From contig NC_092572.1 of assembly GCF_037975245.1 (NCBI RefSeq), positions 25,691,489 to 25,755,488 of the forward strand: 64,000 nucleotides of DNA. The letters are read 5' to 3'. Within the stretch, counting starts at the first letter, position 1. Each line of letters starts with the position of its first letter. The notes under the pieces are model-generated. The model was not told the origin of the DNA. It was given only the letters and a program-made list of their open reading frames with translations, and ran no database searches. Below are positions 49,230 to 62,000 of this stretch, one piece after another. This DNA is from Apostichopus japonicus (taxonomy: Eukaryota; Echinodermata; Holothuroidea; Aspidochirotida; Stichopodidae). The translations under genes and the position numbers were made by a program.

Positions 49230-51040
49230 ATGCATTTCTGGTTTTGATACCCCCCCCCCCCTCTAAGGTTTTAAGCTTACTTTTTGTTCAAAATTGGAAA
49301 ATTCCCCTTTTCTCGTGAATAAATTCACTTCAAAACATACCCTTAATGTTGCAAAAGAATTTCATCTATGGACAACCAATATAGAAAAATCTCCTTCAAC
49401 CCCTAACAGACCGGTCAAAATTGCACTAGTAGAGGGAAGTATGGAGAAGAATGTTGGTGAGGGAAGTTTCAAAATTCAGACACAGTTAAGTTATTGGTGT
49501 ACAAATATTAAAACCTCTTATAACAGCTACTATAAAACTTCGTGAAGGAAATGAAAATATACCATATATTTCCGGAACCGAACACTACGCACATCTACAG
49601 TTTGGAGGCTGTTCATCCCGGAACGCCATTTTCATGCTCACTGATATGATGTGATATCTGTTTGCTTTAAAAATTCGAATAATTGAAATGAGACTGAAAT
49701 AAATAACTATTACCTGTTTATTGTGAAATGCTCCACCAGTGGCGTAACGATGAGCCTGGTTGTGGCTCCTGGCCCAAAGGGGCCCCCATTAGGAGGCCTA
49801 GCAAGGGCGTCCGCAGAAATGTAGTACAAGGGGGGTCAGTAGGTCATATAGGTGTAACACGCTACTTGATACTATCTAAGCGGAGCGCCACCATCGGTTG
49901 GCACGGAGCGTACGACGATTTTTTTGCCAAAAAATACTCCTAGATCGTCGGAAAAGACACTTCCCGTTCAGGTTGCATTTACACATCGGTTATTTTGAGA
50001 TCTCATGTCTTAGGATTTTGACTTTCAGTAATGCATTATGGGTCAGTATGCAATGAACATAACTAGAGAACTGTTGGCTGGGGGAAATCATTGAAATGTC
50101 AAATGCTTAACTTTTTTTAAATTTTCCAGGGGTGAGCAAGTGCCCCCTACTGTTTGGAGGGTAATCAAGGGCGTAGGAACCGGGGGGCTGGGGGGGGGGC
50201 GCAAGCCCCCAGTGAAAAATATGGAGGGGCGGAAGTATCATTCCGCCTCCCACTTCGCAAGTCAGAAAACCCCTTTTTCATTTCCAAATGAGAAAAAAAA
50301 CTCATTTGGAGCACCAAATTGCATCTAAGGCCAGGTGAAAATGCAAAATTATAAACAAAATGGAGTGGGTGGGTTGAAGTGTGCTATATTGCACCAAATT
50401 GCACCTGAGGCCACCTGGAAATTCCAAAAAAGTCCAAAGGGGAGGGGGACACCCCCTCCCCTTACACCCCTCCCCCAGGCCGGCAATCAGTCTTCAGCCC
50501 CCCACTCAAAAGTACCTTCCTACGCCACTGAGTATAATGGAGGCTACTGCACAAATACAGTTATCAAACCTATGCATAGGAGCCCATAGGAGTTGCGCCC
50601 CACATTCTTTTCATTTCGAAAGACGCACAGTTTCAAGTTCATTACACACTGAAGGCTTCGATTCTCTATCTGCTTTCAGTTTAGGGAAGATCTCTAGATT
50701 TTCATCCCTAGATATCGCTAGATACTGCTAGATGTCCATACAGTACAGTGCCATTTGGATTTTTTCGGGGCCTGATCTTGGGAAATTGCAAAGTCGAGAG
50801 TGGTCACACTCCATGTAGGTCAGTGCACGACCTCCAGACGTCATTAATACACAACCTAATCACTTGTTATCGATGAAGTGGTGTGTTGCCGGATTTTGTC
50901 AAGAGGTCTTGGTACTACGGGCAAAGGTCATTAAGTTTCGTAACTCATCGGGCAGTGATGAGAGGGGTTGGGCGTAGGGTTGTGGGCGCGCGTTTTCATG
51001 CACATGGGAACAATCTCAAGAAGTGGTGGGTTCGTCCTTT
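49230..51040 (+). repeat. Longer dispersed repeat, copy 2
   Basis: Collinear with copy 1 at 49263-49731 and again at about 50596-51037. It is interrupted by about 860 bp (49737-50595) that begins CAGTGGCGTAACG and contains both another copy of the AGCGGAGCGCCACCATCGGT block (49878 onward) and the MITE at 50166-50530. The flanks of the interruption, TGCTCCAC and CGCCCCAC, match at six of eight bases, as expected for an aged TSD. Confidence 0.7.
50166..50530. mobile_element. hAT-like MITE nested in dispersed repeat copy 2
   Basis: Termini are CAAGGGCGTAGGAACCGGGG and, in reverse complement of the right end, CAGTGGCGTAGGAAGGTACT. Flanks AGGGTAAT (50158-50165) and AGTATAAT (50531-50538) match at six of eight bases. 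The interior shares the GCACCAAATTGCACCTGAGG and GGGGAGGGGGACACCCCCTC regions with the 4095-4526 and 18857-19012 elements. Confidence 0.7.
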
Positions 51041-52243
51041 TCTCCTTTTTTTTCTCTTTCTTCTTTTTCTTTTCCGTCCTTCCTCTCCTTCCTCCTCTTC
51101 TCCCCCTCTTTTTCCCTTTTTTCTTCTCTTTTTTCCCCTCTCCTCTTTTGCTTACCAGGGGGGGGGGCGCGCCCCCAACACCCCCTGGATACGCGCCTGA
51201 GTATGTACTATGCGGCGAGTTTGCGTAGAAATGGGGCTAGGCTTAAATTGGAAAGGATCGTTGTGGGCAATATGAGCAGAGGGGCCCACCAACGTTTCTA
51301 CAGAGGGCGATGGTAAGTCAGTCCTAACGCGAATGACCTATACTGGTTACAGTTTGCTGAAACGAAGAACACGAACGCGTGAAAGTGCTCACAATCATGC
51401 GCGGACACCAATGATAAACGTATTCACGAGCTTGTATTCTCCTTTCACTTAAAATGTAAGTTCTGGCCTCCATATGTATGTAAACAATAGGCAGATATCT
51501 CGAGTTCGATATCTAACCTGTATAGTCACCGAATACACCTCGTTACGAATTCAAACAAATCTCACGTAATCCATCGTGTAAACATCACAGTGACGTGCAC
51601 AGGTGAGGTAGGGGTGGAGTGTTGTGGGAGGGTATTCTATTTACCTCAACTGCTTTTGGTAGCGGCAAGAAACTACTTGGACGCTCTGAAAGCGGATGTA
51701 ACATTTTACGAATGAAGGCTGTCCCTAGACGCAAGGTTCCATAAATAACTACTTTTGAAAAATATCCCTCGACTGAACGTTGTCCCAGTGTTGATGATGG
51801 ATGTGGGGGGGGGGGGGGGGATGGGAGGGGGAGGCACGCCCCCTCCGGTTACCCTTTTGATCATGCCATTGTCAGCCTGATATTAGTGGTAGCGTCAACA
51901 CTGAGGCGATGATCCTGAGATTTATCCAGAACACTGGCACGTTCCCATATGCTATAAAGCAGTCAAATGATGTGTATATCAATTTCAGTTCTGCTGCATC
52001 TTTGTGAAACCACATTGTTTTATGAACTCATAATATTTATGCTTGTTTTATATCTGCGATTGGATATACGTCCACTACGCATTCACCTATACGTATACCT
52101 ATAGCATCAAGACTTTATTCAACATCTTTGGATATGTCTTGATATTGTTTCAGGTATAGCTAACTTTCACCAAAGGTGTATACTTACCTACCATTACTGG
52201 TTGAGTCCCTGGAAACTTAATATTCAGCTTTTTCCTTCTACAG
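51041..52243. other. Pyrimidine tract, repeat end, then intron or upstream sequence of the NLR gene
   Basis: A T/C-rich tract covers about 51038-51150 and gives long artefactual Phe/Ser/Leu frames. It ends in GGGGGGG and a hAT-like end (CCCCCTGGATACGCGCCTG, ending 51199). A G tract lies near 51806-51820. No coding exon was recognised from here to the acceptor at 52243. Bases 52058-52190 match the repeat at 38085-38215. Confidence 0.5.
52058..52190 (+). repeat. Dispersed repeat upstream of the first identified NLR exon
   Basis: Diverged copy of 38085-38215, ending about 55 bp before the acceptor of the propeller exon. Confidence 0.6.
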
Positions 52244-53060
52244 GATTCAGACTACAAGGTTACCTAGAACTCTTTCTGAAGACGACTGGTGGTTGCACGA
52301 TATGACCATTGATTCTTCGCGGATTGCTCTATGCTGTTACAGTGAAAGAACGAACACAGGATCAATCGATCTGTTTACACTAAATGATTTAGGTTCTCCT
52401 TCACTGCTACAACAACCAGCTGTTTACACAAAGGAATTTCCCGCGGATCAAACGAGTCAACCATATGTTTCATTTACAAGTGATTCCTCTCTGATCGTGG
52501 TTGTGCGCGGAACCCAATTAGAGCTGTACAATATACAAACCAACGATAGAGTGAAGCATAGCGCATTGGATGACAGTGACGTGGCAGAATGCGTGACTGT
52601 CAGAGAGAGAGACATATTTATCGGGGTGTCATCAAAAAAAGTGATCGTCTTTGACTTTACCTTGAATAAAGTTAAGACGATCTACTTGAATAATACTGAG
52701 CATGATGGCGTACCTGTTGACTTAGCAGTTTGTAAAGATCATCTGTTTATTTGCACATCAGCAGGCCGAAGTAGACGAGCTGTTAAATGCAATATGGAGG
52801 GCTCAGTAGAACACGAATACAAGAACCAAGATCCAAACTTAAAAGTTTCTGGTATTAGTGTAAGCACTAAATTAAGTCTAGTGTTTGTTTCATGTGATCA
52901 CTCTGAAGCTGTTGCTATAGTTGTTCACTCCCTCTCAGAGGATCATGCCCTCTTTACATTCCATGTGGCGGCTGATAGCTATTTCCTAAAAATCGGATTA
53001 AATGATGTAAACAGGGTTTTCACGGTGGCGATGGTAGGCGAAGTAGAGGAATACAACAAA
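52244..53060 (+). CDS. NLR gene exon: beta-propeller-like N-terminal region
   Basis: The acceptor is TTTTTCCTTCTACAG ending at 52243; the donor is AAA followed by GTAAGT at 53061. The exon starts with the last base of a codon and ends in phase 0, giving 272 residues with no stop. The sequence shows four to five repeats of short beta strands with hydrophobic-polar alternation: YVSFTSDSSLIVVVRGTQLE, then IFIGVSSKKVIVFDFTLNK, then LAVCKDHLFICTSAG, then GISVSTKLSLVFVSC. This is the look of WD40- or NHL-type propeller blades without canonical WD dipeptides. The start of the protein must lie in an upstream exon that I could not find. Alternatively this exon belongs to a separate upstream gene. However, the consensus donor and the phase match to the DED exon favour one gene. 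Confidence 0.65.
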
Positions 53061-56000
53061 GTAAGTACGTCTGTTATCATAGACTTCATCAGAGTATCTA
53101 CCATGTTCCGAAACTCCAACAAATATTTTACCACCACATTAAAATTTTCCCCCTGAAACAGATATTTACTTGATTATTGTACCCCCCCCCCCAATTCCTC
53201 GACATAACTGAAAATAATGTGGATAATTATAATCATGTCGACTACATGTAAAGTAACACTTCTTCATATGATTCAAGAAAAGTACAAATTCTAGTGTAAC
53301 GAATTCAGTGAATCATTTATAACTATTAGCAATATTCCTAATCCTCGTGTAAATAATTAAATAACTAAAACAGAAGCTTTCGTTTGTATTTGTGGGTAAG
53401 AACAAGGGTTGTGAAGGTAAATCTGTATATGGAGTATAAATCACTTAGGGCCATCAACAATCGAGTTAGAGAAAATCGACGAGGGAGAGAAGTCTATATA
53501 TATGACCATTTTCGCAGTCAATTTGGAAACGACAAGTTCTGAAGTTCAGTTGCTACCGTTGTTTGTGTTTCCTCTCTATCATAAACATATTATATTCCTC
53601 TGACCAAATAGCTGACCACAGACAATTCTTTAAAGACAAGGTTTTTCGCCGCCGAGTTAACAGCTTCATATCACGACTGGTAATCTAAATTCTAAAATGA
53701 CCACGTTTTCATACGTCTCGGTACGAAGTATTACTTGATTTATGACGCTTGAAAGCAGCCAACAATAACCACTATAGTATCTACTCTTTGCCGGTCGTTA
53801 GCACTAACGACTGGTAAAACTATCCTAATACCAATTTTGGTCTTCTATTTAACGTTATAGAAGTTTAGCAGCCAACATAGACCATTGTGTAATGGATTAA
53901 AGCTACTTAGGGTACTGTTGATTCTTAGCAGTGAAACAAAGACCCGTATCTGTTATGGCAACAAGAAAGATACCCAGTTTTTGGATATCCTTCTCATTAA
54001 CGCAATTCCTTGCTTGGCCACTCCTGTACCTGTACCATATAACTTTAATCAACGAGTACATTTTATAATATACACAGAATATATTGAATTACTTGAAATG
54101 GAAAATAGCAATATTCACAATGATTGAACTAGCTATTTTGTTTTTCAGTTGTGTGATTGTTCTGTGGAACATTATGAAACTAATATAGTAGTTCCACGAT
54201 CAAAAGTGTATATCCTAACAATCTAGTGAAATAGAAGACTGACTAAAAGAGTTTGAGAAAATTCTATACATTCTTACTTTTGTCATTATTGTTGTAGCTG
54301 GAGATTTATATATGCATTGGGTATTGCTAGCTCAATATAGACAACGGCAACATCAACGCATCTCTAAGCATATTAATCATCTTTGTTTGTGTTGTCTCCT
54401 TTTTCTCTAGACGTCACTCTTTACTTTTAGTCATCTGAAAAAGGAACTTTCGTCAAGACTCAACAGAGACGATTGGGACAACTTAAGGAGTTATTTTTCT
54501 CTTCCACCTGGACAAGTCAGCACCATCACTGGTAGCCAGTCCTACTCAGAGAATACTTTGCTTCTCCTTGAAGAGAGAGGGTATATTCATCCTTCAAATG
54601 TAGATCGGTTAAGTGATGCATTCGCTGACCTGAGCCTTCAGCATGCTTATTTAGTAACACAGACCTTCAAGAACTTGGGAGGTAATCAGTTTATTAAAGA
54701 AAAACTTTCTTCGCAGAAAATATTGTAATTTTATGTGTGGCATAAAAATGTAGAAGAACAGATGGAATACTGTAACCCATCTTCCTCAAGACAAATTGTT
54801 GTTTATTCACTACACTATCTTTCTTTCAAAACACAGAACGTTAGAATCCATTAAATGTTGTATCAATATTTGTTTCTTACGTTAGCTCCAAGACTTGTAC
54901 AAAAACTAATAATATGCCTTTTCAATGAAGAATGGAAACTAAATCTTGTTCATTGCGTTAATTAAAGCAGGGAGCTGGTTCCAGCGTCCTGAGGGAAGGA
55001 AATATTGATGCAGTGATACTTAAAATAACAATAACGATTAAAAAATTGTAATTTCGCACCGCAGATAAAACTTCTGAAAAAAACAGTTGGCAGTCGTTTC
55101 ATGTTGATCCTCGATCATCAGAAGAATCAATCATTATGTCATCTTCTGTGAATTAGGATATGGGAATACCTACTTGCCTCTAACGTGTCAATCCCAACCT
55201 CTGTGGTGCAAATTGCAACATTGTTGCTTCAGTGTCATATAACAGGAATTCAAACAAATTCGAACCAATAATGTGTCATGGTTATATTGATAACGAGTGC
55301 CTACAGTACACTTTTATATACTGCATTTGTGAATCATTTTATACTGAAAGTATGTAATAAAATCAAATGCAGAAATTAAATAAAGCAGCCTATTTTTTTT
55401 TTGGCAAATGATCATTTCAGCTCAAGAGAACGAGTACGGGAGATTTCTTGCCAGCTTAGCTACACATCTGACGTTGGAAATCCAAGAGAAATTGTGTGCT
55501 TACTTTCAGTTTACAGAGGAGAACATGAAATCAGTTTTCTCCAATCAGAGTCCAGCACTTTCATTCCTCCTGACACTCGATGATATGGGGAAAATCCATC
55601 CCGCTGACGTTAACAATTTACGGACGCCTTTAGAGGAGTACCACCTTCTACAGGCTGTAGCTAAGATAGATGAGTACCAGTCATTCATAGCTGATGACGA
55701 ATTTAAACGGCAAAAAGAGCTGTCAATAGAAGGTATATCTTGATATCATTCCGTTTTATTTTCTCTCTTTAATTTAAAGGCAATATCAAGATATGCATTA
55801 CTATACAATGTACTGTAAGTCGTTTTTTGTGTAAATGCTTTTAGTTTTGAAATATATTTAGTCTGTCACCCTTACCTTTCCTACATTTAATGTATTAATG
55901 ACCAGAATTGTGATTCGTGTATTGTGTTATTGTCTGCTGCTGTATAAGTATAAATGGTTTGCTACTAACGATATCATCTGATGAAATACAATTTCTGTAA

Positions 56001-59000
56001 ATTGGGGATGAAATTTCATTTTGAAAGAACTTTGACATTATAAGTAAGTAAGACTAAAAAATCAGCAAGTAGGAGGTTGTGAACTGCAATAGATTTGTAT
56101 TGTTGATTGGATAGCTCGCCCCCGTATAGTGTAACTTAACGAGAAACATCGTTTTCTACTTTCATATGTGGCTACTTAATGTCGGTCTCCTTGCTAGTTG
56201 CAAAACCAAATTTACTTAAAGTATTCTGATATCTAACGATGGGTCCTTTGGCAATAAATATGCCACAAGACTTAAAATTAAAGTGACTAACTTAACAATA
56301 ATTTCCCTTTTTTCATGGTTATATCTCATTACAGACAAAGAAAAGTTATTCATTAAATGCTTACGACAAAAAATGAAGAGTTGGTTTGAAACAAGGACTC
56401 CTGTCCCCTGGAAAAAGTCATGTCGATGGAAATCTGATGACCTGTTTATTTCCAGCGGCTTAGTCTTGACAACGTCTGATTCAAAGATTTCTAAGAGAGA
56501 TGTTGATCCTAAATCTAAGATACATTATCGTGATATATTCACTCATGACAGACTGAGAGGAGAGTCAAGAATCATCCTGGAAGGACAACCAGGCTCAGGT
56601 AAAACAATGCTTTCATCTCAGTTGGCCTACGATTGGTGTTGTGGGAAGATCCAGGACATCCCCATTGTCATCTTTCTGCCCTTGAAAATTGTTGAAAACA
56701 TGACAATTGTTCGAGCTATCAAGTTGTTCTACATCCGTAAAGGTATCCCTTGCACGGAAAGTGACATTGAGTACATCCTTGTCAATGGTAATAATAAAGT
56801 TTACCTCATATTGGATGGATTAGAAGAATACAACGGTAGGAACAACACTGGAGAATCGTCAGAGGTTATGTGCGTAATGGAGAAGAAAAAGCTACCCAAC
56901 TGTACCGTCTTAATCACAGCTCGAACAGATTTTGCTAAGGATCTACCTCCAGGGCCAATGTTGAAATTAGGAAGTTTTGGTGAGGATGAACGGAATGAAT
57001 ATATTGAAAAAGTCTACTCAGATGATCTTAAACGGCAAGAAGAAGTTAAGGAAGTGATTGATAACGTTCCTTTCATCATGGATCTTTGTAGTGTGCCACT
57101 ACTCTTTGTACTGTCAGTTCATAACATAAATAGCTTAGGAATGTTACAAGAAGGACAACTTGATAGGGTTACTCCTTTTGTAAATTCTATAATAGACATC
57201 TTGTGTCCGCTCCAGGAAAAGATGGATGCACGGAGCTATTTTACACACCAAGAAGACGGCTCATTTGACTACCAACAAAATAAAATGTCGTTGGAAGAAC
57301 TAGCCTTTAATGGGTTATGTAGAGGAAACCAGCAACTGGAGTGGCAAAAAGTATTTGTAGATAGATACGTTGCTAATAGTAAAACATGGATTGATGCAGG
57401 AATACTTGTCGTTGAGGAAGGAATTCCAGCTAGTTCCCTCAGTGAAGATGCTCAGGATGACTTACATAGAGAAAGGTTTCCGGCAGATTCACTAAGTACA
57501 GATAATGCATCAGGTAAAGATGTGGAAGAAGCTACTCAGTCAGGAGCAATGTCTCCTGTCGAACAAACAGAAATTAAAACAAAGGTCGAACCAAAAGAGA
57601 AAGTAACAAGTCACTCTCAAAGAGGCTCAGCTGCTAGGGATGTTTCCTTACAGGTTAAGTTTCTACATAAATTAATTCAAGAGTGGTATGCAGCCCGATT
57701 TTTGGCTGTTCTTTTTTGCGTTCACTCGCCTAGTGATCACGGGCTGCTCCTGGTTAACATAGACCCAACTGATCTACATTTCGTCTTGCGCTTCACTTGC
57801 TACAACTTTCCTCCCAGTTTCGACTTTATTACCAGTTTCCTGGTAAGAAACTTTAAAACAGAACATGGTCAAATTCCTGGTCATATCATCAGTTACATAT
57901 GTCTCTGCTTTGCTGAATACGACGGTGATAGAGGACAAGAGGTCAAAGACATTGCCAAAGAGGTTTGCGGAAATGATTCATTTACCATCAGCTCTGATGA
58001 TAGTCGACTTTTACTGAGGGCAAAGGTGTCAATGCTCAACTTTGCTTCAGTGTCAAAGGTAAAGTAAACGCAAGTAGATCTAACTCATATATTCACCTTT
58101 AACATCTCCGCTGCAAATCGAGCCCATTCTCTGGTTCGTGAACTTTATGTGCGGAATGCTCTTTTTGTTGCCAAAGAAAATGTCAATAAATTTAATCTCT
58201 ATATTTTTTTTCGTACATTTGGATGGCGATAACTGGACACTGAACATAAAATGACGACAAGACAACCCGGCGTAATTTGTTATTTAGAAGAAAAAAAAAC
58301 ATTGGCAGCAGGTCTTGCTAAAATTAATCTATTCGGGCTTTATATGTTTGAGTAATACTTCTACTGCCCCTCGAGGGTCTTGTCTGCATCTCGAAGTTTA
58401 TGCCCCCACCCACATATTCTACTTGTACTTCCCTAATAATTTGGTACACACAGATAACTGAACAACATTAATGCCATAAATGGTTCGTAAAGTTGAAATA
58501 CAATGTCAAATAATAATTAAGAATTTTAAACTCAGTAGTATGATTATTTGTTGTGTTGCAGTCGCTGTCATATTTTAGCTGAAAGTAGCAGAGTATAAAC
58601 TATATCATCTTTTTATTTTATTTTACTAGGTTCCTATTAAACGATTGAAGCTGACAGATGTGTTAGAATCTGCTACAGACAAATTCTTGTTACTCAAATC
58701 TGGTGTCCGGCTGGGAGTCTTAGATACCCTTCAAGCTATTGAAGTTAGCCGATGGGATCACAAGCTAAAAGCCCACGATTATGAAGATATTATCAATTTC
58801 CTTGCAAACAGTGGATCAATTGAAACAGCATGGTGAGCAAACACACGCACGCACTTTTTATTTTATTGAGAACTTAAACGTAAAAGGTTCATGCGAAATG
58901 GTTAAAAGTGACCATGCTTTTGTTTCTGGTTCTATAAATTAAATATATATTATCATATGATAGGGTGGAATTTGTCTGTTTGTTTTGTTTGCTTATTATT

Positions 59001-62000
59001 ATTATTATTATTTTTTTGGGGGGGGGGATGTTTTGGAAACGTACGGCATTTAAAAGAAGCGCACTCATATTTGCGAATTAGGATTAGGAAATATAGAAAA
59101 CTACCCCGGACGTTTCGACATATTACAACGGGAATGGACCAACGTCGGCCGAAAATAGCATTATATAGGCTACGTAAGCGCGTAAAGGTCAGGATAATTC
59201 TTTACAAATTATCGAATCACGCCGGTCTTCTAATACTGACGAGAACAAGTGACCGAAGATTTAAGGTCGCGTGATCCCTCAGTCTTAATCGCCTTTGCTG
59301 GGTCATGATCATTCCGGAAAAGGATTGTTAGGAGATTCTTTGTTGATCGCTCTTGCGTCTTCAAAGGGGGATAAGGCGTAAGCTACAACTTCCTTTTGGG
59401 GGTTCATCCATAAACAAAACTACTTAAATATGAACAGTGACCTTCAATGCCTCTTGTCATGTTAAGAGAAATGTATAATTTATCCCATATCTGAAGTAAA
59501 ATACATTTGGTCAACGTCCTTAATGTTGTATAATGCATTTTCGTTAAAGCTTACTTTTCGCGAGTCCTCCGGCGGTTGTGAAGAATGAAAAGACTCTCGC
59601 TGACCTTCAGTCCAGAAATGTTTCCGGTAAGGTAGTAATTCAAGTTGAATTTTAGGTCGCTTGAAATGCATATTGTAGCTGCAGCTGCAGTTCTGAAGAA
59701 AGGCAGTTGCATGTTATCAATTGTTATGTCGCATGTTACGTAACTTTTTAACAGGAAGAAATAATATCATCTTCGGGATAAGAAGAACACTGTGGAAGGA
59801 TTACAACAGGATAGTTGAGGGCTCAAAGACATGTTTTTTTCTTCTTCTTTACAGTTGAATGGATTATTGGAGCCAAATTAATTCACACCTTGGACGTGGC
59901 AAGTGGAGAATGGGCGGTAAGATTCGCAATCATCTAAAGCTGTTGTCTTCAAATGCTGAACAATAATGTGTTGTTGTGTCAAAATCTTTGTTTCAAATAT
60001 TCCCCCTTAAAAGAATTGTTTCGTCAGATAATTTCTCAATTATATTTCATCTGCTTTTTCTTTTCCTGTTTTCTGTGGACTGATGCGATCATTTAGATGG
60101 ACTTTAGACTGAAAGGAGCGAGTTCTTACTCACCAGCGGCAATAAAAGCCCTACCTGGTAAGCGACTTTTATTTCATCAATTATCTTATCAAAGAAAGAA
60201 AAAAAGAAGCTTTCTTAACGTTCTTGAATAATGAACAACAATAGGAAAATTGCCAATATAAGAATAATGGAATACATGGATCCTGTGCCGCCTATTTTAA
60301 CTTTTCATTGATACATATTTCTCCGTCGAAGTTAATGCTTGGATGATGTGTGAAAGTTAAGCATTTGAATATATTGTAATTACAATAAATGACCTACTTT
60401 GAAGTAATTGCAAAACGTTAGTTAAGAATTGGCGTTTACAATGTGTAATGTGTGTTAACGGTAGTGCCTCACAGTGCCAACAAAGGCTTTTTGCATTATC
60501 GGTTTGTTGGATGAAACTGACGACATGCCAGGATGGTAGTATTCTAATTTCTACAGATTAACACTCAAAGTTTGTCACTACGACTGTTGGGCCAGGCATA
60601 TTGGCTAGCACATATTACAATAATCTAGAGGATCCATTAACTTACACACACACCATTAAAACACACACACACCCACAAATCGGTGTTAATGAAAAGACCC
60701 AACCATAAAGTCATTCACATGACATTCTTTTGGAAGATACTGAGCGGCCGACTATTCGTTGGAATATATGATGCTGGTTGAGCTTTGTTCGTAGCATAAT
60801 ACAATATTGATACTAAACCTTCAGGGCATTGATTCAAAACCTTCAGGGCATTGATACAAAACCTTCAGGGCATTGATACAAAACCTTCAGGGCTCTAAAC
60901 TCTATTTTGACTGGGTCATTTCTTGCTCTTTCTTCCAACAGATTTACATCATCTTACGTCATTGCGAACAGAGGCTATGGTTGATCAGGAAGGAGGGTAT
61001 TTGGAGATACCAAATTCTGGGGTTCTCCTAGAAATTCCTGCAAAAGCTCTCAATGAAAGTTATCGCATTGAGATGAGAATAATCCCTCATTGTTTTCAGG
61101 AGGGAAACTATCACACATTTGCCAGCAATTCTTCTGTGGTGATTGAGCTTCTCCCTGAAAATATCAAGTTGCTTCATCCAGTAAGGCTAACCTTACCCCA
61201 CTGTCTAAGATTGAAGAAAACAGGTCAACGCAAAGCCATAGTGTACAGCAGTCACCATGCTAAAGGTAAGATCTATCTCACAATCTGCCAGGGTACATAT
61301 TGTTAGATCATAGCTTTTTTTGGCAATACCTCTCATATCAACACTTTTCAAAGTCATGTGTTAAATGTCTTAATGGCTGATCACGCACTTAATAACGCGA
61401 CATCATTCAAATGGTTAGACATGTTTGAAGATTGAAACTTTGTTCACAATTGTAAGTCACATTTCTAAAACAAATTTTGAGTTATTTACAGCTTGAACAG
61501 AAAGTCAGAAAGTGTCCATGAATTTTGCTTGTACTCTTTAAAGGCACAAAGCCCAACTGGAAAGCCCAACTCGATACCTTATATCAACTCAATGAAAGTA
61601 ACTGCACAATTAAGCTTGAGAGTTTTTCTTGGAAGACATGTCAAGTTGATGATTCTATTGTTGAGTACAAGGAGATTAAAGTGTATGCAGCTTGTAGCCA
61701 GCAGCTGTCTGATAATCTGAAGCATATTGAAGTTGGATACTACCTGGATCTTCCGGGAGAAAAAGAAGTGAGTGCTATATGAAAATGGAAGTTCCGTTTC
61801 CTTTTAGAGTTACTTCGTTTAACACAAACTTAATCCAGAGTTGAAATGCATTTTGGACTAGTAAAAAGGGAATATAACCTAAGCATTCATGTGAAATATA
61901 CATTTTTGTAGGTCCTAACTAAATATTATTAGATGAAGTTGTCGGAGGATTAAACAAACATACGGAGCTTGTACACAATTGTTACGGCACATTTCAAAGT

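Noticed and set aside
45743-50731. Similar small frames in both copies of the long repeat (for example those sharing STPNRPVK and RRTVSSSLHTEG)
   Set aside because: Comparison of the two copies shows frame-breaking indels, so the DNA and not a protein is what is shared.
45382-51199. A single 5.8-kb hAT-like element from CAGGGGCGTATCCAGG (45382) to CCTGGATACGCGCCTG (51199)
   Set aside because: The termini match, but the adjacent octamers GTAAGTAT and AGTATGTA do not form a target duplication, and the interval contains two copies of the same repeat.
50883-51316. Frames rich in Ser, Phe and Leu
   Set aside because: They are produced by a T/C-rich tract and a transposon end.
56283-56334. ATG at 56283 as start of a stand-alone NACHT gene
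   Set aside because: It lies in the intron before a clear acceptor at 56334, and the exon phase fits the upstream DED exon.
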